Shown piece by piece: positions 47,791 to 57,734 of a DNA stretch of 64,000 nucleotides. The DNA is taken from the NCBI GenBank assembly GCA_029990175.1, contig JARKIP010000065.1:27940501-28004500 (forward strand). Reading direction: 5' to 3'. The translations under genes were made by a program, and so were the position numbers. The stretch is from Petunia secreta. Taxonomy: Eukaryota; Streptophyta; Magnoliopsida; Solanales; Solanaceae. How positions within the stretch are numbered: the stretch's first letter is position 1; each line of letters starts with the position of its first letter. The notes beneath the pieces are model-generated. The model saw nothing but the letters and a program-made list of their open reading frames with translations, searched no databases and was not told where the DNA came from.

Positions 47791-49264
47791 TTTTGATAAT
47801 GAATTTATTAGAAGGTGTACCCCTGCTTTCAAAACTAGACGAGTGATAATTGAGGGGGAAAAACATAGTTTTTGCTTTGTTTTTAAAGTGATAGTTTTGA
47901 ATCTATTTGAAAATGCATTTTCCCACATCTAAGGGAATAACATTGTAGATCACAAAAGTGAGGACCAACCTATCTTTTTAAATTTCATACTTGTTGGTGT
48001 TTGGTAAAAATTTGCTACTTATAAATTAAAGGAGTGGTCGAGCTTGATATCAAAATCTTCAACATTTTACACTGTTTTATTGTTCAGTAAAAATAAAATT
48101 TCAATTTGCTCCAAAATGATTCTAGACTTTTTCTATGAAATTCAAATCAGGATCGTGAATAAAATCGAGAGTAATAAAGTCATCAACAGCAAGAATTTGA
48201 GAGAGAGCATTAATAGCATCATCATCATAATACCTTCCCTCTTTCATAACTTGGTTGTTCTGTCTTATAACAATTTGTTGATTCCTACTCCCTATACTAT
48301 TATAGAGGAAGACTTGTTTTATCCTAAGGAATTTTACACTGCTGAAATAGTTACTCAAGACAGATGTAACAAAATCCACAATTACGAAGTCTCTCCATAT
48401 AATATTTGTTGACACTCAATTCTATCTCTCCTTTTTCGATAATTGGCTATATTGAACTTAGAGGTGTAATATTAATTGTTTGAACGAAATTTACATTAAA
48501 ATATGTACATTTATTTGTGTAACCTCCTATTTATACATTATATATCTAATGCTGGCTATATTATATAATTATATCATTGAGGCTATACGTAGAAAGCATG
48601 TCAAAAATGTGGTTATTTGTAAAATTCATTGCATTTATAACATTCATTAATTATTTGTGGTTATTTGTACTTAATAAAATTAATTTGACCACAATTATTT
48701 TTATATGTGAATTTTTCTTTTATATTATATATAAATATATATATTTTTATTTTTATTTACTATGTACCTTTAAATTAATTATCAGTCCAATTATAATGTC
48801 CAATCCAATTTTATTAGGAATTTTACCACATTCATTTGAAATTTGAATTCTTTATGAATTATCCCACAATCTATAATCAAGTTCATAAATCACCTACCTT
48901 TTTATTCTAAATATCCTGTGCCTTCTTTTTTTTTTTTTTTAAAAATAATATTTTCCTATTTTTATTTTACCTAATTTTAAAACCCGGCAATACCAAATTA
49001 AGGAAAAGGGGAATATAATCTCTTCTTTCCCCAATTCTCGAAAATATACACCTCCCTCAATCAAAATTCCAACGTTACTCATTCTCATATCCAGTTCATT
49101 TTGGTAAGGAAATCACCGCCTTCAATGGAGGATTTGCCTTGATTTGTTGACTGTTGGAGATTTCGTTGCTTGATTTCAAAATCCTATAGAACTCTTAATA
49201 TACCCAACTTTCGGATTTTTTTATTGTAAAATAAAAAAACAGCAGACAGAAAACACCATCAGCA
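47791..49264. other. AT-rich spacer
   Basis: Overlapping frames of about 90-120 codons occur on opposite strands at 48044-48415 with no recognised domain; neither can be preferred. The rest is very AT-rich. Confidence 0.45.
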
Positions 49265-49501
49265 GTGGTGGATACGCACAACATGAGCAATACAGAAATG
49301 GAGGGAGAGACCCCTTCTTCTTCTCCAGTCATTTTCTCCCTTCCATCAATAAATTCAGACAAAAATTACGCAACATACCATTACCAAGAGGGAGAAAGCA
49401 GAGAGGACCAGCCGGGGGCCACCGCCAAGACTGGCATGAGAGCCATCGCCGTCTTCCCACCTCATTTTCTTTTATTCTATCATCTTCCTTTTTCTGCGTG
49501 A
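49265..49501 (+). CDS. short ORF in a possible gene leader, unrecognised
   Basis: A 78-codon frame, Ser/Pro-rich near the start, without a known domain. The surroundings (pyrimidine-rich leader at 49020-49120, higher GC at 49300-49700, and an intron-acceptor-like cgttacag before 49728) look more like transcribed host sequence than transposon. A second frame starts at 49648 (MTTNGNEVDLLPRFWQQAL) and stops at once after 49750. Evidence for a real gene is weak. Confidence 0.2.
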   Translation: MVDTHNMSNTEMEGETPSSSPVIFSLPSINSDKNYATYHYQEGESREDQPGATAKTGMRAIAVFPPHFLLFYHLPFSA

Positions 49502-51508
49502 GATTAGAAGATTAAAAAATAGAGGGAATGACAAAGTCGGGGTCGGAGTAGCAGTTGATGTCGCCGGAAGCTTCTCGCTGAGAAATCGAGTCGGCGTCGT
49601 TCCTCCCTCCGTCTGGTTGTTTGTTCCACCGCCATTCCATCAGAATATGACCACCAATGGCAATGAGGTGGATCTTCTTCCTCGGTTCTGGCAGCAGGCT
49701 TTAAACGAATTTGAATTCGTTACAGGGTCATTATCGCTATTTGGCGATTGATTACACACCAACATTGGTGCCAAGTCACTTCGATGTTTTATATTCTGAA
49801 TTTATGTGTTGTTATTCTTCGAGCTTCTTTTATCATAGTGTTTTCGTTCATGGTTCTGGGTTTGATTATACAGTTTGTTTCCCATTTTTCTACTTTCAAA
49901 TTTGCGTAATACTTATGATATGTTTGGGTAATTGTTTTAGAGAATTTAGATCATGTCTTGGTGTTCGAATCGCGAAAAATCAAAATATTTTTGACCCTAT
50001 GAATTCTTTACTGTTGACTAATGACTAATTCTTTACTTATAGATATTGCACAACATTTATTTTTGAACAGACACTACGCAACACAGATTTTTGAGCAGAT
50101 ACTACACTTTTTGCCTGATAAATTATTTTGAGGTCTATGAATTGATTTTGAATAAAATATTGCACAGGTCAACGATATTTTTTTAGAGGCCAACATAGTC
50201 CCGTGCCTTCCGATTTTGCTTTACGAAAACAAAAATAAGGTGATGACGACATGTATATATTTTGCAGAATAAGTGGAAAAGAGCAGTGGAATCGGTAATT
50301 GGCATGACAACTAGCCGGCCACCATTGTTTACAGCCGTACCGATATCCCTAACCTCCATCTGATAGACCAATCCGAGCCTACACTCTTTTAAAATTATTA
50401 TTGCTTTCCTTTTTATTTATTTTGTTTTATTTTATTTTTGTTATTGTTAATTCTTGTTTATTTTCATATATGTTTATACTAACCATCTTTATATTTTTTG
50501 CGATGTACTTTCCGACAAAAATTCGTTAAAGACAGTGATGTTAGAGAAAACAGGCACAGACATCTATTATTGTGTTCCTTTTTTATTTTGTTTTACCTTT
50601 ATTCGATTAACTTTATTTCTTATATATTGGCGTACTAACTAGTTTGTCTGCGAGATATATTCGGACGGAGCTCGTTTAGAAAAGGATTCATTGGCGAACA
50701 TGAATACTTGTCCATTTGTTTCATATGCAAATATTTGTATCTAAATTGTAAATTATAGCAGAAATTGTTTGCCTGATTTACCTTAATTTATTTTTGAATC
50801 CCAATTATTTAGACCAGTCAGGAACCACTTCTAGTGGAATTTGGGAGGTGCTCAACACCTTCCTCCTAGATTAATTTAACCCTGTACTCACATAATTTGT
50901 AGTTCGTAGAATATATTTCAGAGTCAATTTTAAAACTGGCTAGAAACAAAGTAGGTGTCGTAGTACAACTAGTTAATAACTTATTAGGTGAGGACTCTAA
51001 TTTTTACTCGTGAATTTCATAAGTCGAGTCTTGTTTAAATCTTAGCGGTTTAAAATAGGGGGTCGGCAGTGTTCTTGTGATTGGTAAGAGCTTTGACTTA
51101 CAATAAAGAATTATTGATTCATAGAAATATTATATTTCACTGATAATTTTTTGAGTCAAGTTTAAGGTCTAAGTTTGATTCATAGTCCACAAGACATCAA
51201 ACGTATTGTATTTGGACTATACAAAATCCAATAAGTTTCCTCTTTCTATTTGATAGCAAATATCCTTTTGAAATGTGTAGGGATTGTTGGTAATAATTAA
51301 TTATTTCAAAAGATTTACAAAAGGTTAAATCCCTATTGGCTAAAATAAAGGCCAATGACACATGTCAGTTTCTTGAAACACTGTGGGTGAGTAGTCAATT
51401 GGAACTCATTAACAGTAAAAAATAAGATATTTTTGTTTAAGTTTCTATATAATACGAATACCAAATCAGCATATAAATTTCGTGGAGTCTGTGCAAATTT
51501 TGACCATA
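49502..51508. other. low-copy spacer left of element D
   Basis: No recognisable gene, LTR or array in about 2 kb. Short frames on both strands lack domains. Confidence 0.45.
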
Positions 51509-51513
51509 GATAT
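51509..51513. repeat. target-site duplication, element D (left)
   Basis: GATAT, identical to 62275-62279. Confidence 0.95.
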
Positions 51514-52073
51514 TGTATTGGGTAAAAATCAACCCACGGCAATTTGCCCCGGTTACGCAAATCTCAACGATCGAACACGACACGACTGAGCAATCGCCGA
51601 AGCGGTTAAGCGAGTCGCCGAAGCTTTGGATCCGAAGGCGCGTTACCGAAGGCGAGCCGTGAGCTGAGCTTCGTGGACTATCTCCTCGGTCAAGCAACAG
51701 GGCTAAGCCACCGAGGTTGTAGACTCTCACCTCGGTGGATCCCCCTCGGTTCGTCCGGCTTTGCAGCCCACTACTTCACCCCACTAACTCAGCCACCACA
51801 CCTCAAGATCGTGGGACAACATGGCAACAGATAGTGGAGATCATGGGCAGAGACTTACATCTATAAATAGCAGTTCATTCCATGTAATAGATATTCAGAA
51901 ATATATACCGAAACTCTGCCCAAATTTGTATTGAACATCCATATATTGAAAGCAAGTTACTTTTACGCATTTGTCGTCTATTTTGTGCATCGTTTATTGC
52001 TTTGATACAAAGATTTGCTTATATTCGAATCCAAATTCGATTTGTGTACCTAAAAACGATTTAGGCCCATACA
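51514..52073 (+). repeat. Element D 5' LTR
   Basis: TGTATTGGGTAAAAATC...GGCCCATACA. TATA box TATAAATA at 51862-51869. Its differences from the 3' LTR lie near 51539, 51609, 51625, 51735 and 51896. Confidence 0.95.
51862..51869 (+). promoter_or_regulatory. TATA box of element D 5' LTR
   Basis: TATAAATA about 300 bases upstream of gag; the same box is at 62063-62070 in the 3' LTR. Confidence 0.75.
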
Positions 52074-52076
52074 AAT

Positions 52077-52094
52077 TGGCGCCGTCTGTGGGGA
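52077..52094 (+). promoter_or_regulatory. primer binding site of element D
   Basis: TGGCGCCGTCTGTGGGGA, 3 bases after the LTR. This site type is common in Tat-related elements; I do not assign the tRNA with certainty. Confidence 0.85.
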
Positions 52095-52163
52095 TATAAG
52101 CAATAACGCTTTGTTCCAAAGTTTGAAATCCATTTTTCATCAAGAAATTTGTGACCCAACGCT

Positions 52164-54389
52164 ATGGCTGACAACAACAATGGTGGTAATGGTGATCGGG
52201 TTGACGTTCCGACGAACCAACAATCCTTCACCCCAATGACAACCGAAGAGTTTCAAATGTATGTTGTCACCACGCTAAGAGCTCTCCAAAGTAAGCAGGA
52301 TGAGCAGGCTAGTATCAACGCCGAGTTCCGCGCTTCGCTGGAATCGAGAAACAGCGCCGCCCCAAACGGCACCCAGCCCTCGGCTCCTGGTGGAGGCACC
52401 CCGCCTTTCGTTCCTCCGGGCGCGACAACAGGGGGACCTCACAATGGAGCCGCGTCTGGGGGCTCGGGGAGTAATCCATCTTCAATGCCACACTTCGGGA
52501 CGGTTCCCACCATGGCAGAAACAACGTCCTCGGTCGACGTTGAAAGAATGAGTAGAGAAATCGAGGCTCGCATCGAGGCGCGCGTCGAAAAACGCCTCGA
52601 GCGCGTACCGGGGATAAACAAGGAGGAAGATGATCTTGACATCGAGCAATATAGGGAACAACCCTATAACCCCGAGGCAGCGCCGGCTCCAACTCCCGTG
52701 GGTTTCAAACTCACATTCCTCAAAAAGTACGATGGGACAACTGATCCCAAGGAACATGTTAGGGAATACATGTCCATGGTAAAGAGCAACGACTTGACAT
52801 CCACACAGCTCGAGTCCATGTTCTTAAAGAAGTTTGGTAGTTCGTTGGAAAAGGGTGCCCTTCGGTGGTATCTATGCTTGCCACCGGGGTCAATCTCTTC
52901 GTTCAAAGAACTATCCAGCGCCTTTGTCAAAGCTCACACCGGCGCGCAAAAGATCCTCCAGAGGAAGGAGGATATATGTGAAGTGAAACAGTGGCCCGGC
53001 GAGCCCCTCAAAGAATTTCTCGAGCGATTCCACGCTGAGCGCATGGAATTGCCTCGGATGGATGACACATTGGCCATCATGGCCTTTGAAAAGGGTATCA
53101 ATAGCCGCAATTCTGGCGCTGCAGCTGAATTGCGTAAAGAATTACAGCAGTATCAGGTCCTGACATGGGAGGATCTGCATAGACGCGCTTACTCCAAGAT
53201 CAGATTGGAGGAAGCAGAATTCAAAAACCGAGGTTACAACTACAACAACCGAGGTGACACTTCGAACCGCGCCGACGCGCCGCGAAATAATTCAAAGGGG
53301 AGGTATGAACCTTATACCTCGCCCAGGCAACATGTTAGTCAAAGGCTGGGAAACAACCCCGGCAACTCGTACTCAACCACCCATATAAGCCAAAGGCTCG
53401 GGGGGAAGGTTCAAGCCAACATGAACCAAAAGAATCCCTCGAGCTCCGCTTCGGTCCCAAGAAAGGATCTACCACGGATCCAGGATTACAACTTTAACAT
53501 TTCGACCTCGGAGCTGGCCGAAGTTGTCAAAGGGACAGCCGGGGTGAGGGTTCCCAAAGACATGAGAACCCCGGCAGACAAGAGAGATCACAATCTACGT
53601 TGCGAGTTTCACGCTGATTATGGTCACAAAACCGAGGACTGCAAAGCTTTGCGCCTCGAGGTAGCTCACCTACTAAAAAAAGGAGTTTTAGCTCAGTTCC
53701 TCACTGACAAGGGGAAAGAAAATTTTTCCAAAAATCGAAGTGAAGGACCACCTCGAGCTCCACCCCCTGAAAGAGTGGTGAACGTTATAACCGGGGGGTC
53801 AGAAGTAAACGGCGTAAACTTCGCCGCAGCCAAGAAGTTTGCTAAGCTCTCCATCACCATGGAGAAGAGGACCCGAGTAGGCGGCTCGGGCAAAGATATC
53901 GTCTTCGACGAGGATGACTGTGATGGAATGATGTTTCCCCATCACGACGCTCTAGTCATCATGCTCAGGATCAACGACTCCGATATCAAAAGAGTCTTGA
54001 TCGACCCCGGCAGCTCAGTGAACATCATCAGCTACGGGGCCATTAAGCAAATGTGGCTAAAAGGGGAGATTATTCCCAAATCAACGGTGTTGGCTGGCTT
54101 CAACAATTCGACTGAGAAAACGTTGGGCGAAATCACCTTAAAGACGTTCGCCGAAGGAGTCACCAAGGAGACGCTGTTCCAAGTTATGCCCGAGGATCTG
54201 GCTTACAATGTGATCCTCGGAAGGCCATGGATCCACGCCATGGAGGCCGTTCCCTCCACTTTACATCAAGTGATCAAATTCCCAACGCCTTGGGGAGTTC
54301 GATCAATTAGGGGGGAACAACGAGTAGCTAGGGAATGCTACTCGGTTGCATTAAAAAGTGGAGTCGCCCCGAGCGGGCCCAAAAAATAG
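52164..54389 (+). CDS. Tat gag-protease polyprotein (element D)
   Basis: 741 codons, intact. The start is the first ATG after the primer site. The gag core covers residues about 180-350 (FLKKYDGTTDPKEHVREYM, AFVKAHTGAQKILQRKED, then the Leu-rich FLERFHAERMELPRMDD). The zinc-binding motif CEFHADYGHKTEDC is at residues 480-493. The retroviral-type aspartic protease is at about 590-710, with catalytic VLIDPGSSVNII (Asp 614) and NVILGRPWIHAM. Role in the family: Gag forms the particle and protease matures the polyprotein. The frame ends at TAG 54387-54389, and the same frame stays open beyond it into RT, so pol expression probably needs stop suppression. Confidence 0.95.
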   Translation: MADNNNGGNGDRVDVPTNQQSFTPMTTEEFQMYVVTTLRALQSKQDEQASINAEFRASLESRNSAAPNGTQPSAPGGGTPPFVPPGATTGGPHNGAASGGSGSNPSSMPHFGTVPTMAETTSSVDVERMSREIEARIEARVEKRLERVPGINKEEDDLDIEQYREQPYNPEAAPAPTPVGFKLTFLKKYDGTTDPKEHVREYMSMVKSNDLTSTQLESMFLKKFGSSLEKGALRWYLCLPPGSISSFKELSSAFVKAHTGAQKILQRKEDICEVKQWPGEPLKEFLERFHAERMELPRMDDTLAIMAFEKGINSRNSGAAAELRKELQQYQVLTWEDLHRRAYSKIRLEEAEFKNRGYNYNNRGDTSNRADAPRNNSKGRYEPYTSPRQHVSQRLGNNPGNSYSTTHISQRLGGKVQANMNQKNPSSSASVPRKDLPRIQDYNFNISTSELAEVVKGTAGVRVPKDMRTPADKRDHNLRCEFHADYGHKTEDCKALRLEVAHLLKKGVLAQFLTDKGKENFSKNRSEGPPRAPPPERVVNVITGGSEVNGVNFAAAKKFAKLSITMEKRTRVGGSGKDIVFDEDDCDGMMFPHHDALVIMLRINDSDIKRVLIDPGSSVNIISYGAIKQMWLKGEIIPKSTVLAGFNNSTEKTLGEITLKTFAEGVTKETLFQVMPEDLAYNVILGRPWIHAMEAVPSTLHQVIKFPTPWGVRSIRGEQRVARECYSVALKSGVAPSGPKK

Positions 54390-54395
54390 CAACCA
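54387..54395 (+). promoter_or_regulatory. candidate stop-readthrough site between gag-protease and RT
   Basis: AAAAAA TAG CAA CCA. It matches the UAG-CAR-YYA context known from tobamovirus replicase readthrough. The reading frame is unchanged across the stop, and element C keeps the same nine bases. Readthrough itself is inferred, not shown. Confidence 0.55.
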
Positions 54396-56843
54396 ACGCA
54401 GCCGGGGTCGAGCGAGGCGAGCCTCCAAAGTGAAATTGAAAAGATCCCGGCGTGCGTGCAAGAGCCTCGGAAGCAAAAAGCCGAGGACTCAACTATCGAA
54501 GAGCTGGATTCTTTCACTCTATCGAAGGAATTCCCAGAGAGGAAGGTACACATCGGCTCGGAGTTGGACCCCGAGTCGAAAGAAGCGATTATGGAAGTTT
54601 TAAGGTCCAACCATGACTGTTTTGCTTGGGCCCATTTAGACATGACGGGTATCGATCCGGAGATCATGACCCATAAACTGAATGTTGACCCAAAGTTTAC
54701 CCCGATAAAACAGAAGAAAAGGCCACACGCCGGGGTAAAAAAGAAGGCGATCGAGGACGAAACCACCAAGGTGCAGGAGAATGGTTTCATTAGAGAAGTG
54801 AAATACCCCGAGTGGCTAGCCAATGTTGTGGTCGTGCCGAAAAAGAATGGCAAGTGGAGAATGTGCGTTGACTACACCGATTTGAACAAAGCTTGCCCCA
54901 AAGATTCTTATCCATTGCCTCAGATAGACAGGTTAATAGACTCCACGGCTGGACACAAACTATTAACCTTCTTGGATGCGTACTCGGGCTACAATCAAAT
55001 CCTCATGGACCCGAAGGACGAAGAAAAGACCTCGTTCATCACTGACCGAGGTACTTTTTGCTATGAAGTGATGCCCTTCGGTTTGAAGAACGCCGGGGCG
55101 ACTTACCAAAGGTTGGTATGTCGCATGTTCAAGGAATACATCGGGAAGTCTATGGAAGTCTACATAGACGACATGCTCATCAAATCGATCCGAATGGAGG
55201 ATCATTTGAATCATCTGAGGGAAGCTTTTGCTGTGCTGAGACAATACGGTATGAAATTGAATCCTGAGAAGCGCGCCTTCGGCGTGGGATCAGGCAAGTT
55301 TTTGGGATTTATTGTCTCCGAGCGGGGAATCGAAGCTAACCCAGATAAAATCAGAGCAATCGAGGAAATCCCTGAGGAGCTTACCGGGGTAAAAGAAGTT
55401 CAACGCCTGACTGGCCGAATCGCTGCCTTGAGTCGCTTTATCTCAAAGTCCTCGGAGCGATGCCACAAATTCTTCTCCGTCTTGAGAAAAAACAACCACT
55501 TCGAATGGACACCGGAGTGCAAACAAGCGTTGAAAGACTTGAAGCAATATTTGGCTAACGCATTGTTGCTTGCCAAGCCCAAAGAAGGTGAAACATTGCT
55601 TGTCTATTTGGCAGTGTTCGAGGTGTCGGTGAGTGCTGTGCTGGTTCGGGAAGAAGATGGCAAGCAGCAGCCCATCTATTATGTAAGCAAGACACTCCTT
55701 GACGCTGAAACCAGGTACCCACACTTGGAAAAATTAGCACTCGCTTTACTCATTACTGCTCGGAAACTACGGCCCTATTTTCAATGTCACCCAATAGCGG
55801 TAGTTTCAACCTTCCCCTTGAGAAATATATCGCATAAGCCTGAGTTATCGGGGAGGTTGTCCAAATGGGCAGTTGAGCTAAGTGAGTATGACATCACTTA
55901 TCAACCTCGAACCGCCATCAAGTCTCAAGTCTTGGCAGACTTCGTGGCTGATTTCAGCATTGGGATACTGCCCGAGGCGGAAAAAGAAAGCTCCGAGACG
56001 AAGGGATCCCCTTCAGGGCTATGGGTACTGCACACCGATGGGGCAGCGAATTCAAAAGGCTCGGGTTTAGGCATTGTGTTGAGAACACCCACCGGGGAGA
56101 GGATCAGGCATTCAGTTCGATTCAAAAAGGTCACCAACAACGAAGCAGAATACGAAGCGGCTCTAGCGGGCTTAGAGCTAGCTAAAGAAATGGGGGTTGA
56201 TAGAATCGAACTAAGATGTGATTCACAATTGGTGGTCAACCAGATCCTCGGTGATTACACGGCTCGAGAGCCCAGAATGCAGCTTTACTTGGATCGGGCA
56301 CAGAGGATCCTAGCCCAATTCCAAGAATGGAGTGTCAAACAAATACCTCGGGAAGAAAATACCGAGGCTGACGCCCTGGCAAATCTTGGTTCGGCCATTG
56401 ATGAAGCTCACTCGGGGACTGACTCGGTGGTTCGGTTGCTGTCCGCTCAAATGAGAGAGATGAAGTTGCAAGTCAATTCGGTTGACAATCGATGGGATTG
56501 GCGAAGTAAGTTCATCTCCTACTTCGACTCGGGGACTGTTCCCCAAGATAAGAAAGAAGCGAAAAAGCTAAGGACCCAAGCGGCCTCGTATCACATGATC
56601 GAAGGCAATTTATACAAGAGGTTGTACTGCGGCCCGATGGCCAAATGCTTGGGCCCCGAGGAGGCGAGGTACGTGATGGCCGAAGTACACGAAGGCGAGT
56701 GTGGAAATCACTCGGGGGGAAAATCATTGGTGCGTAAATTGTTAAGAGCTGGGTACTATTGGCCCACCATTAGCGCCGACGTGAAGGCCTTCGTGCAAAA
56801 ATGCGATAAATGCCAACGCCACGGACCGATGATTCACCAATAG
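54390..56843 (+). CDS. Tat pol part 1: RT, RNase H, second RNase H, integrase zinc region (element D)
   Basis: Open frame continuous with gag-protease except for the TAG; the first internal Met is at 54456. RT motifs: RMCVDYTDLNKACPKDSY (54861-), FLDAYSGYNQI (54972-) and the catalytic YIDD at 55161-55172. The RT-linked RNase H region lies at about 55500-55830 (LLDAETRYPHLEKLALALL). The second, plant/archaeal-type RNase H lies at about 56020-56400, with HTDGAA (Asp at 56037), NNEAEYEAALAGLELAKEMG, RCDSQLVVNQ and ENTEADALANLG. The integrase His/Cys region is HEGECGNHSGG...CDKCQ (56688-56817). Together these copy element RNA into DNA in the cytoplasmic particle. A TAG at 56841 interrupts before the integrase core. 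Confidence 0.95.
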   Translation, partial: QPTQPGSSEASLQSEIEKIPACVQEPRKQKAEDSTIEELDSFTLSKEFPERKVHIGSELDPESKEAIMEVLRSNHDCFAWAHLDMTGIDPEIMTHKLNVDPKFTPIKQKKRPHAGVKKKAIEDETTKVQENGFIREVKYPEWLANVVVVPKKNGKWRMCVDYTDLNKACPKDSYPLPQIDRLIDSTAGHKLLTFLDAYSGYNQILMDPKDEEKTSFITDRGTFCYEVMPFGLKNAGATYQRLVCRMFKEYIGKSMEVYIDDMLIKSIRMEDHLNHLREAFAVLRQYGMKLNPEKRAFGVGSGKFLGFIVSERGIEANPDKIRAIEEIPEELTGVKEVQRLTGRIAALSRFISKSSERCHKFFSVLRKNNHFEWTPECKQALKDLKQYLANALLLAKPKEGETLLVYLAVFEVSVSAVLVREEDGKQQPIYYVSKTLLDAETRYPHLEKLALALLITARKLRPYFQCHPIAVVSTFPLRNISHKPELSGRLSKWAVELSEYDITYQPRTAIKSQVLADFVADFSIGILPEAEKESSETKGSPSGLWVLHTDGAANSKGSGLGIVLRTPTGERIRHSVRFKKVTNNEAEYEAALAGLELAKEMGVDRIELRCDSQLVVNQILGDYTAREPRMQLYLDRAQRILAQFQEWSVKQIPREENTEADALANLGSAIDEAHSGTDSVVRLLSAQMREMKLQVNSVDNRWDWRSKFISYFDSGTVPQDKKEAKKLRTQAASYHMIEGNLYKRLYCGPMAKCLGPEEARYVMAEVHEGECGNHSGGKSLVRKLLRAGYYWPTISADVKAFVQKCDKCQRHGPMIHQ

Positions 56844-57734
56844 GCCGAGCCTCTTCATTCGGTGGTGTCGCCGTGGCCCTTCATGAAATGGGGAATGGAT
56901 GTCGTGGGACCATTGCCCAAAGGAAAAGGTGGTGTTCGGTTCATCCTAGTGTTGACCGATTACTTTACAAAATGGGTGGAAGCGGCAGCTCTCACCGAAG
57001 TGAAGCAGAAGCAAGTAATCGACTTCATTAGAAAAAATATCATCTATAGGTTCGGCGTCCCAAAAGAGATCGCTTGTGACAATGGAAAGCAATTCATGGG
57101 GGCTGCTATCACTGACTTTTTTAAACAGTGGGGAATCAAAAGGATAGCTTCGACTCCGTACCACCCAAGTGCTAATGGCCAAGCTGAGTCTTCAAACAGG
57201 ATCATAATTGAAAATTTGAAGAAACGACTTGATGAGAAGAAAGGCCCTTGGCCCGAGGAGTTGCATGGAGTGTTATGGGCCATGCGTACAACGGAGAAGA
57301 ACAGCACCGGTGAGACCCCTTTTTCATTAGCCTATGGCATGGATTCTCTCATCCCGGTAGAAGTGGGCGAGCCAAGCCTTCGGTATGCTCATACAACCGA
57401 AGACGCCAACCAAGAGGCGATGCGCATTGAGCTAGATTTGCTCGAAGAAAAAAGGGAATTAGCTTTGGTTCGGCTTGCTGCCCAAAAAAGACAGATCGAA
57501 GCTTACCTCAACAGGAAAGCTAAATTCAGGGACTTCAAGGTGGGAGATTACATGTTGAAAACTGTGAATCAATCAACGAAAGAGGACAACGGGGGAAAAC
57601 TCATTGCAAATTGGGAAGGACCTTACAGAGTCAAAGCAATCGTTGGAAAAGGTTCTTACCAAATTGAATCTCTGCAAGGCAAACCCGAACCTCTGAATTG
57701 GAATGTCTCCCACCTAAAGCGATACTACTTTTAG
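56844..57734 (+). CDS. Tat pol part 2: integrase core (element D)
   Basis: Same frame as part 1 after one TAG; the first Met is at 56862. The rve-type integrase core carries the catalytic triad: Asp in GMDVVGPLPKGKG (56898-56900), Asp in ACDNGKQFMG (57078-57080) and Glu in NGQAESSNR (57186-57188), spacing D-35-E between the last two. The C-terminal part (VGDYMLKTVNQ, NWEGPYRVKAIVGKGSYQI) is the usual post-core domain; no chromodomain is visible. Integrase inserts the DNA copy and makes the 5-bp duplications. In element C the stop position reads CAA, so the TAG here looks like a private mutation that would cut integrase off from pol. Confidence 0.9.
   Translation, partial: AEPLHSVVSPWPFMKWGMDVVGPLPKGKGGVRFILVLTDYFTKWVEAAALTEVKQKQVIDFIRKNIIYRFGVPKEIACDNGKQFMGAAITDFFKQWGIKRIASTPYHPSANGQAESSNRIIIENLKKRLDEKKGPWPEELHGVLWAMRTTEKNSTGETPFSLAYGMDSLIPVEVGEPSLRYAHTTEDANQEAMRIELDLLEEKRELALVRLAAQKRQIEAYLNRKAKFRDFKVGDYMLKTVNQSTKEDNGGKLIANWEGPYRVKAIVGKGSYQIESLQGKPEPLNWNVSHLKRYYF

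Noticed and set aside
48044..48415. Overlapping frames on opposite strands
   Set aside because: No domain, AT-rich, and neither strand preferred.
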